The notes under the pieces: generated by a model | Told to the model about the DNA's origin: nothing | Database searches by the model: none | What the model saw: only the letters and a program-made list of their open reading frames with translations | Made by a program: the position numbers and the translations under genes | Origin: Sphingomonas rubra | Lineage (GTDB): Bacteria > Pseudomonadota > Alphaproteobacteria > Sphingomonadales > Sphingomonadaceae | Reading direction: 5' to 3' | DNA: 64,000 nucleotides | NCBI RefSeq assembly: GCF_900115745.1 | Contig: NZ_FOXP01000003.1 | Span: 69,501 to 133,500 of the forward strand | In this document: positions 33,331-39,776 of the stretch, piece after piece | Layout: each line of letters starts with the position of its first letter | How positions within the stretch are numbered: the first letter of the stretch is position 1

Positions 33331-35028
33331 ATGGCCCGCACTTCCAACCTGATCCAGCGCGGTGGACGCTGGTATTTCAACAAGGCGTACCCGAAGGAGC
33401 TATGGCCAGTCGTGGGCCGCGCGCCCTTTCGTATGGCCTTGAACACCGATGCGCTTGAACAGGCGCAGCGGATGCGAGGCCATGCGGAGCAACGCTACTG
33501 GGCGGCGGTGGACGCGGCGCGGAAGAAGCTGGGCGAGGTTGCTCCAAGGGCTTTGACGGAAGTCGAGGCGGTCGCCATCGTGTCCCGCTGGTTTTTACAG
33601 CGGAACGAGGAGCTGGATCGCAGCCACCTTCACCAGCCCACGCCACCCGAAGGCCTCGAAGATGCGCGGCAGGAGCTTGCGGATATCGAACGCTTCACCT
33701 CCGACAAGCTCTCCCGGAGCGCCGTGGAGGGTTTTGCCCCGCTCGCTGCGCGCGTTTTGGAAGCGGAGGGCATCAAGGCCGATCCGGCAGGCGGCGGTTA
33801 CCGAACCATGCTTCAGCTGTTGGCGCGGGCGAACAAGGAGCTGGGCCGGATCGACCTTGCGCGCCTCCAAGGCGACTTCGGTTACCGCCCGACGGATCCG
33901 GTGTTCCTGTCCGCCCTAATCGCACCTTCAACAGCGAAGCGAACCATCAACGACCTCATCGACGCTTACGAACGCGAGAAGGCACCGGGCTGGTCTCCGT
34001 CTACCAAGGCAGCCCACGGCCCTGTCTGGCGTGTCCTGCGGGATGTCCTGGGGTCATCGCGCGATGTGGCCACGCTAACACGGGACGACGGTCGTCGTCT
34101 GTTCGAGACCGTAAAGGCTCTTCCGAAGGGGTTGGCCAAGGTCAAGGAGCTGGCCGGCCTTTCGGTGCCCGTGGCGGTCGAGAGGGCCGCGAGGCAGGGA
34201 ATGGCGACCATCGGCCCGAAGACTGTCAATGGCAGTTACATGGCGTTCCTGTCGTCGATGTTCGGCTGGGCGGTTAAAGAACAGTGGCTTAAGGCCAACC
34301 CTGTCGCAGGCTTGACGGTCGTCGATGCCGTCGATGCGGCGGACAAGCGAGACCCGTTCTCCGTCGAGCAACTGAAAGCGATCTTCAGGGGCGCGCCTTG
34401 GTCTCCTCGCGATCCCGCCCCGCGCGGCAAGCCGCTGCATTACTGGGGCCCTCTCCTCGCCCTGTTCCACGGCATGCGGCGAGGGGAAATTGCCCAGCTG
34501 CGCACGTCAGACGTGCTGATGGTGGACGGCATTATGGTAATGCGTGTCCGAAAGGATGCGGAGACCGGCAGGCGAACCAAGACGATGTACGCCCGTCGAA
34601 TCATCCCCGTGCATCCCCAGCTTGAGAGGATGGGCTTCCTGGCCTTCGTCGATGAGCAGCGGCGCGGCGATCACGCAGAACTGTTCCCTGGCTCCGAGCC
34701 CAACGCCAACGGACAATGGGGCGACAATTTTTCTGACTGGTTCACGCGCCTAGTCGCGTCTCATCGGCTGACTGGCCAGCGCCTCGGCCTCCACTCGTTC
34801 CGCCACAACTTCGAGGATGCCTTAAGGGCGGCTGGATTGAAAGGCAGCGACATCGGCAGGGCTCTAGCCGGTCGTGCCCGGCAAGGGGGCAACGACAGCG
34901 GGGACACCTACGGCAGCGGATACCCAGCGACGCAGCTCGCGGACGCGCTGGCGCTAGTCACATATCCCGGACTGGACCTCTCGCACCTGCACGTCGTCCA
35001 GCTCCGGGAAGACGCCTCGGGCAATTAA
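33331..35028 (+). CDS. Tyrosine-type site-specific integrase
   Basis: Integrates and excises the element at tRNA-Leu. The 565-residue protein starts MARTSNLIQRGGRWYFNKAY, a DUF6538-like N-terminal arm-binding region. A core-binding segment follows (NDLIDAYEREKAPGWSPSTK), then the catalytic domain: the first Arg in LALFHGMRRGEIAQLRTSDV, the HxxR box in LGLHSFRHNFEDALRAAGL, and a candidate tyrosine in DTYGSGY near the C-terminus. The ATG at 33331 is preferred because homologues begin MARxSNL; an in-frame TTG at 33259 would only add 24 unlikely residues. The stop lies within a repeat that recurs at 35510. Confidence 0.92.
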   Translation: MARTSNLIQRGGRWYFNKAYPKELWPVVGRAPFRMALNTDALEQAQRMRGHAEQRYWAAVDAARKKLGEVAPRALTEVEAVAIVSRWFLQRNEELDRSHLHQPTPPEGLEDARQELADIERFTSDKLSRSAVEGFAPLAARVLEAEGIKADPAGGGYRTMLQLLARANKELGRIDLARLQGDFGYRPTDPVFLSALIAPSTAKRTINDLIDAYEREKAPGWSPSTKAAHGPVWRVLRDVLGSSRDVATLTRDDGRRLFETVKALPKGLAKVKELAGLSVPVAVERAARQGMATIGPKTVNGSYMAFLSSMFGWAVKEQWLKANPVAGLTVVDAVDAADKRDPFSVEQLKAIFRGAPWSPRDPAPRGKPLHYWGPLLALFHGMRRGEIAQLRTSDVLMVDGIMVMRVRKDAETGRRTKTMYARRIIPVHPQLERMGFLAFVDEQRRGDHAELFPGSEPNANGQWGDNFSDWFTRLVASHRLTGQRLGLHSFRHNFEDALRAAGLKGSDIGRALAGRARQGGNDSGDTYGSGYPATQLADALALVTYPGLDLSHLHVVQLREDASGN

Positions 35029-35087
35029 CACCCATCCTCGGGGGTGGGTTATACCTATAGGTGCACCTTCAGGCGCTTTCGGCACCT
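35023..35087. repeat. Direct repeat copy 1, overlapping the integrase stop
   Basis: Shares AATTAACACCCA, a CCTATAGG/CCTAGGG element, CACCTTCAGGC and GCACCTC, in the same order and similar spacing, with 35510-35584. Copy 1 includes the integrase stop codon and an ACCCA...TGGGT stem followed by TTAT, so it may end integrase transcription. Confidence 0.6.
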
Positions 35088-35119
35088 CTCCCCCGTCCCT
35101 CGACTTAGGAAAGCCGAGC

Positions 35120-35482
35120 GTGACCAACATCAGAATCCTGACCGCTTGGGCCCATGCCCTCGCGTATATCACACGGGAGACGCCAGTCCGGTTGTCTGTA
35201 GCGCAGCTTGCGGTCTTCGCCCTGGCTGCGCTTGGTGATCGCATGGGGACGCCCGTGACATTCACCCAACTGCACGATGCGCTCGACGGCGCTCCGGGTG
35301 GCGCAATCCACACGACCTACGGCGTTTTCTTCGAAGAGAGACGCGGAGTCAGAAACTTGGGCTGGCTGCGGCAGGAACGCTCTGTCGATGATCTTCGTAT
35401 CAAATGGCTCCGCCTGACCCCCAAGGGAGCCGAGGTGTTGGATGCAGTGTTGCGTCACCTAGAAACAGGTGAGCAAGATTGA
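35120..35482 (+). CDS. Small winged-helix-like protein
   Basis: A 120-residue protein read from a GTG with AGGA about 9 nt upstream. TPVRLSVAQLAVFALAALGD, TPVTFTQLHDAL, then WLRQERSVDDLRIKWLRLTP and KGAEVLDAVLRHLE give the helix-helix-wing pattern of a MarR-like winged-helix domain. A DNA-binding role in controlling the element is plausible but not shown. It lies directly downstream of the integrase and repeat copy 1 and ends just before repeat copy 2. No close family recognised. Confidence 0.6.
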   Translation: MTNIRILTAWAHALAYITRETPVRLSVAQLAVFALAALGDRMGTPVTFTQLHDALDGAPGGAIHTTYGVFFEERRGVRNLGWLRQERSVDDLRIKWLRLTPKGAEVLDAVLRHLETGEQD

Positions 35483-35509
35483 CCATTCCTGGCGCAGGAT
35501 GTTCCGGCG

Positions 35510-35584
35510 AATTAACACCCACCCTTGGAGGGAGGAAACTCTCTAAGGTAAACCTAGGGCCACCTTCAGGCCTCTCGCACCTCC
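35510..35584. repeat. Direct repeat copy 2, no gene attached
   Basis: Second copy of the motif set found at the integrase 3' end. Here it lies 27 nt after the wHTH-like gene and is not linked to a coding end. Either a shared regulatory/terminator module or the remains of a second integrase tail. Confidence 0.5.
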
Positions 35585-35657
35585 CCACATCCCCAGACAG
35601 GTGACCTCCCCGCCGACGTAGCGGGTCGAGGTCCCTTGTGGTGCGCCTTGCTGACCA

Positions 35658-35730
35658 GCGGGGCACGGCAGGGCGCACCATCCTCATCCCGTTTTACTCA
35701 TCAGTGAGTAAAAGACCCGTCGTGCCCCGC
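35658..35730. promoter_or_regulatory. Structured intergenic hub with perfect palindrome
   Basis: The 323-nt gap from 35483 to 35805 has no convincing gene but is rich in symmetry. A palindrome at 35692-35713 has 9-bp arms TTTTACTCA / TGAGTAAAA around TCAG, like a TetR-type operator. A perfect 10-bp inverted repeat (GCGGGGCACG at 35658-35667, CGTGCCCCGC at 35721-35730) encloses it, and an imperfect GGTGCGCC...GGCGCACC pair lies just upstream. Candidate operator, excision or replication site of the element. Confidence 0.5.
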
Positions 35731-35805
35731 AAGGCCCGATGGCCCGCTGCTGGCGTCCCACCAGCACCCTAGCGCCCCGCTGGCGCACCCCCACGAAAGC
35801 TCACT

Positions 35806-36246
35806 ATGTCCGACATCTCAACCCCCAGCTTTGACGCGCTCCCCGTTCCCAGTGTCGAGGAGCTTGCCTCCTTTGACCCGCAATCCTCGCCTAGCCCTGT
35901 CGTGGCGGGCGACAGCGTCCGCATCACCGCCGAACCGTCCTTCGCCATGCTGTCGCCGGAGATGAAGGCGAGAGTTACGGACAAGCTGACCAGCGTTCCC
36001 GCCGCCCGTCATGATGAGATGATGCCCAGCCTGATCATGGACGAACTTCGCCAGCACTCGCTTGCACTGCGGGTGAAGATGGGTCTGAAGGCAGCCGCTA
36101 CTGCTTCGGCTGCAAAGAGGTACTCCCTCTCGCGGACTTCGATGCCCGACCCGCGCGACACGACGGATTGCGACTTGAGTGCCGCGCTTGCGAGCGCACG
36201 GCTCGCGCCGCCCGTGCCAGACAACGCCGCCGTCATCTCGCTTTGA
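35806..36246 (+). CDS. Damaged small protein, probable frameshift to a zinc-ribbon frame
   Basis: A 146-residue reading starting MSDISTPSFDALPVPSVEEL. The first 85 residues look like real coding sequence. After about 36090 it turns into Ala/Ser/Arg-rich text typical of an out-of-frame shadow. From 36018 to 36284 the neighbouring frame, which has no start codon of its own, encodes a plausible zinc-binding unit: YCFGCKEVLPLADFDARP, then LECRACERTAR, a C-x2-C-x22-C-x2-C pattern. A single -1 shift between about 36018 and 36090 would join the two. So this is probably a frameshifted gene; the start itself lacks a strong ribosome binding site. Function unknown; the cysteine pattern resembles phage-type zinc-ribbon proteins. 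Confidence 0.45.
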   Translation: MSDISTPSFDALPVPSVEELASFDPQSSPSPVVAGDSVRITAEPSFAMLSPEMKARVTDKLTSVPAARHDEMMPSLIMDELRQHSLALRVKMGLKAAATASAAKRYSLSRTSMPDPRDTTDCDLSAALASARLAPPVPDNAAVISL

Positions 36247-36262
36247 AACGAGATGGACTTCT

Positions 36263-36643
36263 ATGCCGGAGGCCTGCGAGCTGACCGTGGGTATGCTGGC
36301 CGTAGTGGCCCGTGAGGAGCGTAAAGCTATCTCGGAGCGCACGAAGGCAGCCCTAGCGGCAGCGAAGGCCCGTGGGGTGAAGCTGGGGAACCCGAACGGT
36401 ACTGCGGCACTCCAGAGGGCTGCCAAGGGCAACGGGGCGGCAGTCGCTGCGATCCGCGCGGATGCCCAGGACCGGGCGGCAGACCTGTCACCGATCATCT
36501 CTGACATTCGGGCGACCGGAGCCACGTCCTTGCCCGCCATAGCGCGGGAGCTGAACAGCCGTGGCATCGTGACCCCAAGAGGCGGCGCGTGGCACCCCTC
36601 GTCCGTCCGAAATCTGCTGATACGCCTAAACACCGCACGGTGA
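36263..36643 (+). pseudogene. Serine recombinase, C-terminal fragment only
   Basis: The reading from the ATG at 36263 (MPEACELTVGMLAVVAREER, then ISERTKAALAAAKARGVKLG) matches the middle and C-terminal part of a serine resolvase/invertase, continuing through the helical linker to a DNA-binding end (LPAIARELNSRGIVTPRGG, SSVRNLLIRLN). About 95 N-terminal residues, including the catalytic serine, are missing. The frame upstream of 36263 has no recombinase similarity, so a deletion or rearrangement breakpoint lies near 36255-36263. A similar tail sequence lies after a second recombinase remnant at 38564. Confidence 0.8.
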
Positions 36644-36660
36644 CCGGCGCTCGGTTGGCT

Positions 36661-36685
36661 TAAGCGGGTCCATTGCCCTGCTTTT
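36661..36685. repeat. Recombinase-tail direct repeat, left copy
   Basis: TAAGCGGGTCCATTGCCCTG plus a T-run. It matches 38581-38605 at about 21 of 25 positions. Each copy starts 16-17 nt after the stop codon of a serine-recombinase remnant, so the GrlR/TIR/DUF2321 genes lie between two related recombinase 3' ends. Confidence 0.6.
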
Positions 36686-36733
36686 TTGAACTCACCGATG
36701 CGTTGCCTACCGCCGCTGTGGAGGAGGAAGGCT

Positions 36734-37279
36734 CTACCGTTTCTTCCGCGCCGCAGGGGAGTCCTCTGCCAACCCTAAGGCCACCTTCGCAGGTTCAGTT
36801 GCCGACGCTTTGAGCGCGCGCATGAGCGCCGCCTGTTCAAAGTCATCCATCTTCGCAGCTATCTTTCGCAGGCGCAGAGCCGCTATCTCGGTCTGACTAG
36901 AGGCAGTCGTCAGAGCTTTGCTAATATCCCGCAACCCCTCAAGGTCAGCTTCTGAAAGCCCTTCACTAAGCCCACAAATCTCCATTATGCTTTGTATTTC
37001 ACGCTCGACCCACGGCATCGCCGCTCCGCACGAGTCACAGAACTTGTCGGGTATTTGAGAACTAGGATAGTACACCCCTGGCATATGGTGGTAGCCTCTG
37101 ATGCGCACATTACAGCTCGGACAAGCCGTTATAGTCGCCTCGCCGCAGATCGCACATCTCTCCCGCCGCCCGTCAGGCTTACTTTCCGCATAGTTGGTGA
37201 CTATATGGCCCGTCACGCAAACTTGCTGAAGGTCATACCAGTCGCGCTCATCCTCGTAGCCGTATCCGTAGCCTCTCAT
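36734..37279 (-). CDS. DUF2321 zinc-ribbon protein, partner of TIR gene
   Basis: A 181-residue protein. Zinc-binding cysteines occur as Cys42-x2-Cys45, Cys53-x2-Cys56 and Cys81-x2-Cys84, with VCVTGHIVTNYAE before and CDSCGAAMPWVEREIQSIME after them. This is the DUF2321 layout: QVC.NGH, two ribbons, FC..CG...PW. The C-terminal 80 residues are helical (LRDISKALTTASSQTEIAAL) and end in a basic tail. Function unknown; a DUF2321 protein could bind nucleic acid or the TIR partner. The ATG lies 4 nt after the TIR stop with GAGGA between, so the two are translationally coupled. Lower GC than the flanking chromosome. Confidence 0.85.
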   Translation of the reverse strand: MRGYGYGYEDERDWYDLQQVCVTGHIVTNYAESKPDGRRERCAICGEATITACPSCNVRIRGYHHMPGVYYPSSQIPDKFCDSCGAAMPWVEREIQSIMEICGLSEGLSEADLEGLRDISKALTTASSQTEIAALRLRKIAAKMDDFEQAALMRALKASATEPAKVALGLAEDSPAARKKR

Positions 37280-37283
37280 TTCC

Positions 37284-38066
37284 TCAAACCACCTTTATAG
37301 TTCTCTTGAGCCCAGAGGTTTTGCTGAATAATATCGTGTCTTTACCTCTACGCTCAACTTCATACCGCCAGCGTTTAGCGGCTTCCTCGATATAACGTTC
37401 CGCAGAACCAGGAACGAGCTTCAATTCGCGGTCTACGTCAGAGTACCTGATCGCTCTTCCATTCTCTTGGGATGAACGGGAGCCCATCCAAGATTGAATT
37501 AAGCTCAAACAGTCGTCAGGGTCTTCGGTCAAGTCGCCTGCTTCTTGAACTGTCGTGAGCGCGGCTGCGTTCTCGGTAGTAGGAATCTGCAATCGACCGA
37601 GCGCCTTAACGGAACGCCGAACCCGCTGACACGCGGGACCAAGAGCCGCCAAAAGGTTACCATCTTCACGTTCTGGTTCGTACTGCCCTGGAGTTATGCC
37701 CAGAAGGTCAGTGGGAAGATGGAAGTTGTCCACCCCACGCGGCATTACCAAGAAGCAACGCTCTTTGCCGATCCTGCCGATAAATAGCCCAAGCTCAAAG
37801 ATAACGTTGTCGCGTACTGCCTGCTTCTCTGCGTCGCGAAGCTGGACCACGTCGTCGGGTTGAAGAACGAAGAGCGCAAAGTCACTATCCGCGAGAGCAT
37901 CAATCAACGCTTCCAACGTGTAGCGCGACAGCTCGAAAACGCCTTGATTCCATACGGTAGCCTCGACGTCATGTTCCAAAGACTCTTGGATGCTGTACGC
38001 CACCGATAGGCCTTCAACTGATGAGCCGATGAACATCCGTGGTTTTGGTTCTGTCGCCTTCGCCAA
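37284..38066 (-). CDS. CAP12/Pycsar-type TIR-domain protein (probable NADase effector)
   Basis: A 260-residue protein. Residues about 9-150 are a TIR-like domain of the CAP12/Pycsar-effector family (PF10137 type): PRMFIGSSVEGLSVAYSIQE, ATVWNQGVFELSRYTLEALI, DFALFVLQPDDVV, and DNVIFELGLFIGRIGKERCF containing the expected catalytic Glu91. Relatives in CBASS and Pycsar degrade NAD+ when switched on. The C-terminal 80 residues (SDVDRELKLVPGSAERYIEE, AAKRWRYEVERRGKDTILFS) look like a winged-helix unit, not a STING or cyclic-nucleotide domain. The start is read as TTG at 38066 because GAGAGGAG lies 8 nt upstream; the longer reading back to 38243 overlaps the GrlR-like gene. No cyclase gene lies nearby, so the trigger must be something else, perhaps its operon neighbours. 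Confidence 0.87.
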   Translation of the reverse strand: MAKATEPKPRMFIGSSVEGLSVAYSIQESLEHDVEATVWNQGVFELSRYTLEALIDALADSDFALFVLQPDDVVQLRDAEKQAVRDNVIFELGLFIGRIGKERCFLVMPRGVDNFHLPTDLLGITPGQYEPEREDGNLLAALGPACQRVRRSVKALGRLQIPTTENAAALTTVQEAGDLTEDPDDCLSLIQSWMGSRSSQENGRAIRYSDVDRELKLVPGSAERYIEEAAKRWRYEVERRGKDTILFSKTSGLKRTIKVV

Positions 38067-38089
38067 CTCGTCGGCTCCTCTCGCTACAT

Positions 38090-38410
38090 TCAGCGCAAGC
38101 GGTGAAGGACCACATGCACCGTCTGGCCAAGCGCTGCTGGCGTCTTGCCCGCCAATCGCAGGCCCTGGCCGTCTGCTTGGCCCGAGAACTGAAGCTCGAA
38201 GCTCGTCAGGCCCGCAAAAACGTTCGGAACAGTCGCGTCCCACTGAACGACGCTCAAGGTGCCTTCAACGGTCCCGCCGTTGTCCTGGTATTGCCCCTCG
38301 TAAGTGAAGCCGTAATCACCGCCGCCTAGGTAGCCGTCCCGCATAACAACGATGCCCTCTCCCGCGTTTGGCCCAACCGCGAAAGAGGCTTTGTAAATAC
38401 CGTTTTGCAA
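38090..38410 (-). CDS. GrlR-like small beta-barrel protein
   Basis: A 106-residue protein of the GrlR family type: (M)QNGIYKASFAVGPNAGEGIV, VMRDGYLGGGDYGFTYEGQY, then GTVEGTLSVVQWD and FELQFSGQADGQGLRLAGKT. Family members have a lipocalin-like barrel; GrlR itself represses type III secretion by binding the activator GrlA, but no secretion genes are present here. The start is best read as TTG at 38410, with AGGAGG 6 nt upstream; a GTG at 38416 lies too close to that site. It is first in a run with the TIR gene (23-nt gap) and DUF2321, so it may sense a ligand or restrain the TIR effector (inference). Confidence 0.75.
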   Translation of the reverse strand: MQNGIYKASFAVGPNAGEGIVVMRDGYLGGGDYGFTYEGQYQDNGGTVEGTLSVVQWDATVPNVFAGLTSFELQFSGQADGQGLRLAGKTPAALGQTVHVVLHRLR

Positions 38411-38489
38411 TTCCACCTCCTGTTACGCACCCTTGTCAAATGTGGGTGCGCCGCAGGAGACCTGCAAGCATCATGGTGGCTGGTCACGA

Positions 38490-38564
38490 ATGCCGCGCGT
38501 CACTCGGCGGCTGGGCGTCAGCCGCGCCACTGTGTACCGCGCGATTGCCCCGAAGGAGCCGTGA
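38490..38564 (+). pseudogene. Serine resolvase helix-turn-helix remnant
   Basis: A 24-residue tail reading MPRVTRRLGVSRATVYRAIA followed by PKEP and a stop. RRLGVSRATVYRAI is the classic C-terminal helix-turn-helix of Tn3/Hin-type serine recombinases. The preceding sequence has no recombinase similarity, so all but the extreme C-terminus is lost. The 300-nt gap from 38417 to 38715 holds this remnant, the repeat at 38581 and presumably the promoter of the HNH operon. Confidence 0.65.
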
Positions 38565-38580
38565 TGGCCCTCACGGGGCG

Positions 38581-38605
38581 TAAGCGTGACCGATGCCCTG
38601 CTTTT
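38581..38605. repeat. Recombinase-tail direct repeat, right copy
   Basis: TAAGCGTGACCGATGCCCTG plus a T-run, matching 36661-36685. It lies 16 nt after the resolvase remnant stop. Confidence 0.6.
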
Positions 38606-38715
38606 TGCCGAGCTGCCTTAAGAGGGGTAAAGCATTGGTAGACGGCTTCTTCCTAAGCATGCCATGTGTCGGGATCGAAGCGCCGTAAAGGCGTGAGAGG
38701 TGCAGGGGTGAGAGC

Positions 38716-39549
38716 TTGGTCGAACCGCAGAAGAAGCGAACTCGTCGGAAAGCGACCAGTCAGCCGGGCAAATCGACGCGTAGCTACTCGCAGAAGACTT
38801 TGGGTCTCCTTTGGGGGCTCGCCGGAAACCAGTGCGCCTACCCGAGTTGCGGACATGAGCTGATCGCAGACGCAACCGACTTTGATCCTGCCGCAATCCT
38901 TGGCCACATCGCTCACATCTATAGTTCCAGTGACAAGGGACCTCGGGCCAATCCCGGCCTAACCCCCGCACAGCGCGACGACGCGCGCAACCTGCTGCTA
39001 CTCTGTCGGCACCACCACGGCTTGGTGGATGTCCAGGACAGCACTTACACTGCGGAGCAGCTGATCGGGTGGAAGAAGGACCACGAGGCGGTCGCATGGG
39101 CGAAGAAGCGCACAGAGGCGGCTGCCCAGATGAACCGGGTTAGCTTCCCGGAGCTTGAGGCCGTCGCCTCCGGCCTGCTTGCTCTTCGCGGCGCGCCTGG
39201 AGGAACGCTGGTGACGGTTCCCCCGGCGGACAAAATGAGGCTCAACGATCTAGGCATGGAGGCCGAGTTCAGCCTCACCATTGGTGCCTCTAAGTCGCAA
39301 GAAGTTGGCCGCTTCATCGCGCTTCAGTCCCAGCTCGACGACGATTTTGGGAGGCGGCTGCGATCCGGGTTTGTACATGAGTACCAGCGGCTAAGGGCAG
39401 TAGGCTGTTGGGGCGACGATCTGTTTGACGGGATGTTGAGCTTCGCCCATGGGCGGCGCGAGCCGAGTGAGGGCCGTCGCTACGCCGGTTTGGCCATCCT
39501 CTCTCATCTTTTCATCCTGTGCGACGTGTTTGAGACTAGCCTTCCATGA
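38716..39549 (+). CDS. HNH nuclease-domain protein of an ABC-3C-type system
   Basis: A 277-residue protein read from a TTG (MVEPQKKRTRRKATSQPGKS). After a basic N-terminal tail, residues about 28-110 form an HNH nuclease: zinc cysteines in GNQCAYPSCGHEL, ILGHIAHIYS with the metal/catalytic His, and DDARNLLLLCRHHHGLVD with the Asn and final His. A spacer with KKDHEAVAWAKKR follows. The C-terminal third (QLDDDFGRRLRSGFVHEY, ILSHLFILCDVFETSLP) resembles the domain that couples effectors to the ABC-3C core. It is first in a three-gene run; its stop overlaps the MC6 start (ATGA). It probably cuts invader DNA when the ATPase partner is activated. Confidence 0.85.
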   Translation: MVEPQKKRTRRKATSQPGKSTRSYSQKTLGLLWGLAGNQCAYPSCGHELIADATDFDPAAILGHIAHIYSSSDKGPRANPGLTPAQRDDARNLLLLCRHHHGLVDVQDSTYTAEQLIGWKKDHEAVAWAKKRTEAAAQMNRVSFPELEAVASGLLALRGAPGGTLVTVPPADKMRLNDLGMEAEFSLTIGASKSQEVGRFIALQSQLDDDFGRRLRSGFVHEYQRLRAVGCWGDDLFDGMLSFAHGRREPSEGRRYAGLAILSHLFILCDVFETSLP

Positions 39550-39776
39550 ACATCCTGCCGGACAAGTACACTCCTGAAGAGTTCACTCTCCTGGGTGCGT
39601 CGGCGGCGATTATGGAGTGGATTGACCGTCCCGTGTCTATCTCCAGTCTTTGGCAGAACGTGCGGGCGGACCTAAGAGTTCGTTCGTTCGACCGCTTCGC
39701 AGACAGCCTCTCACTGCTTTACGCCACCAAGGTTATAGATGCGCAGGACGGGCGCATCTTCCGGGCGCATCCATGA
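39546..39776 (+). CDS. ABC-3C middle component (MC6-like)
   Basis: A 76-residue protein, MNILPDKYTPEEFTLLGASA. The pattern (N-terminal P-D-K/H, a helix with EWIDRPVSISSLWQNVR, then FDRFADSLSLLYATKVID and a short wing) fits the ABC-three-component middle component 6, a winged-helix-like adaptor between ATPase and effector. ATGA overlaps on both sides couple it to the HNH and DUF2326 genes, giving the expected 1:1:1 operon. No enzymatic motif. Confidence 0.8.
   Translation: MNILPDKYTPEEFTLLGASAAIMEWIDRPVSISSLWQNVRADLRVRSFDRFADSLSLLYATKVIDAQDGRIFRAHP

Noticed and set aside
37990-38329. Plus-strand frames across the TIR/GrlR junction
   Set aside because: Antisense to two genes with recognisable domains, with no domain of their own.
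36734-38410. CBASS or Pycsar operon
   Set aside because: The TIR domain is of that effector family, but no CD-NTase or nucleotide cyclase gene is present within the island, and the C-terminus is not STING or a cyclic-nucleotide domain.
38090-38410. Type III secretion regulation by the GrlR-like protein
   Set aside because: No GrlA, Ler or secretion genes are visible; only the fold family is shared.
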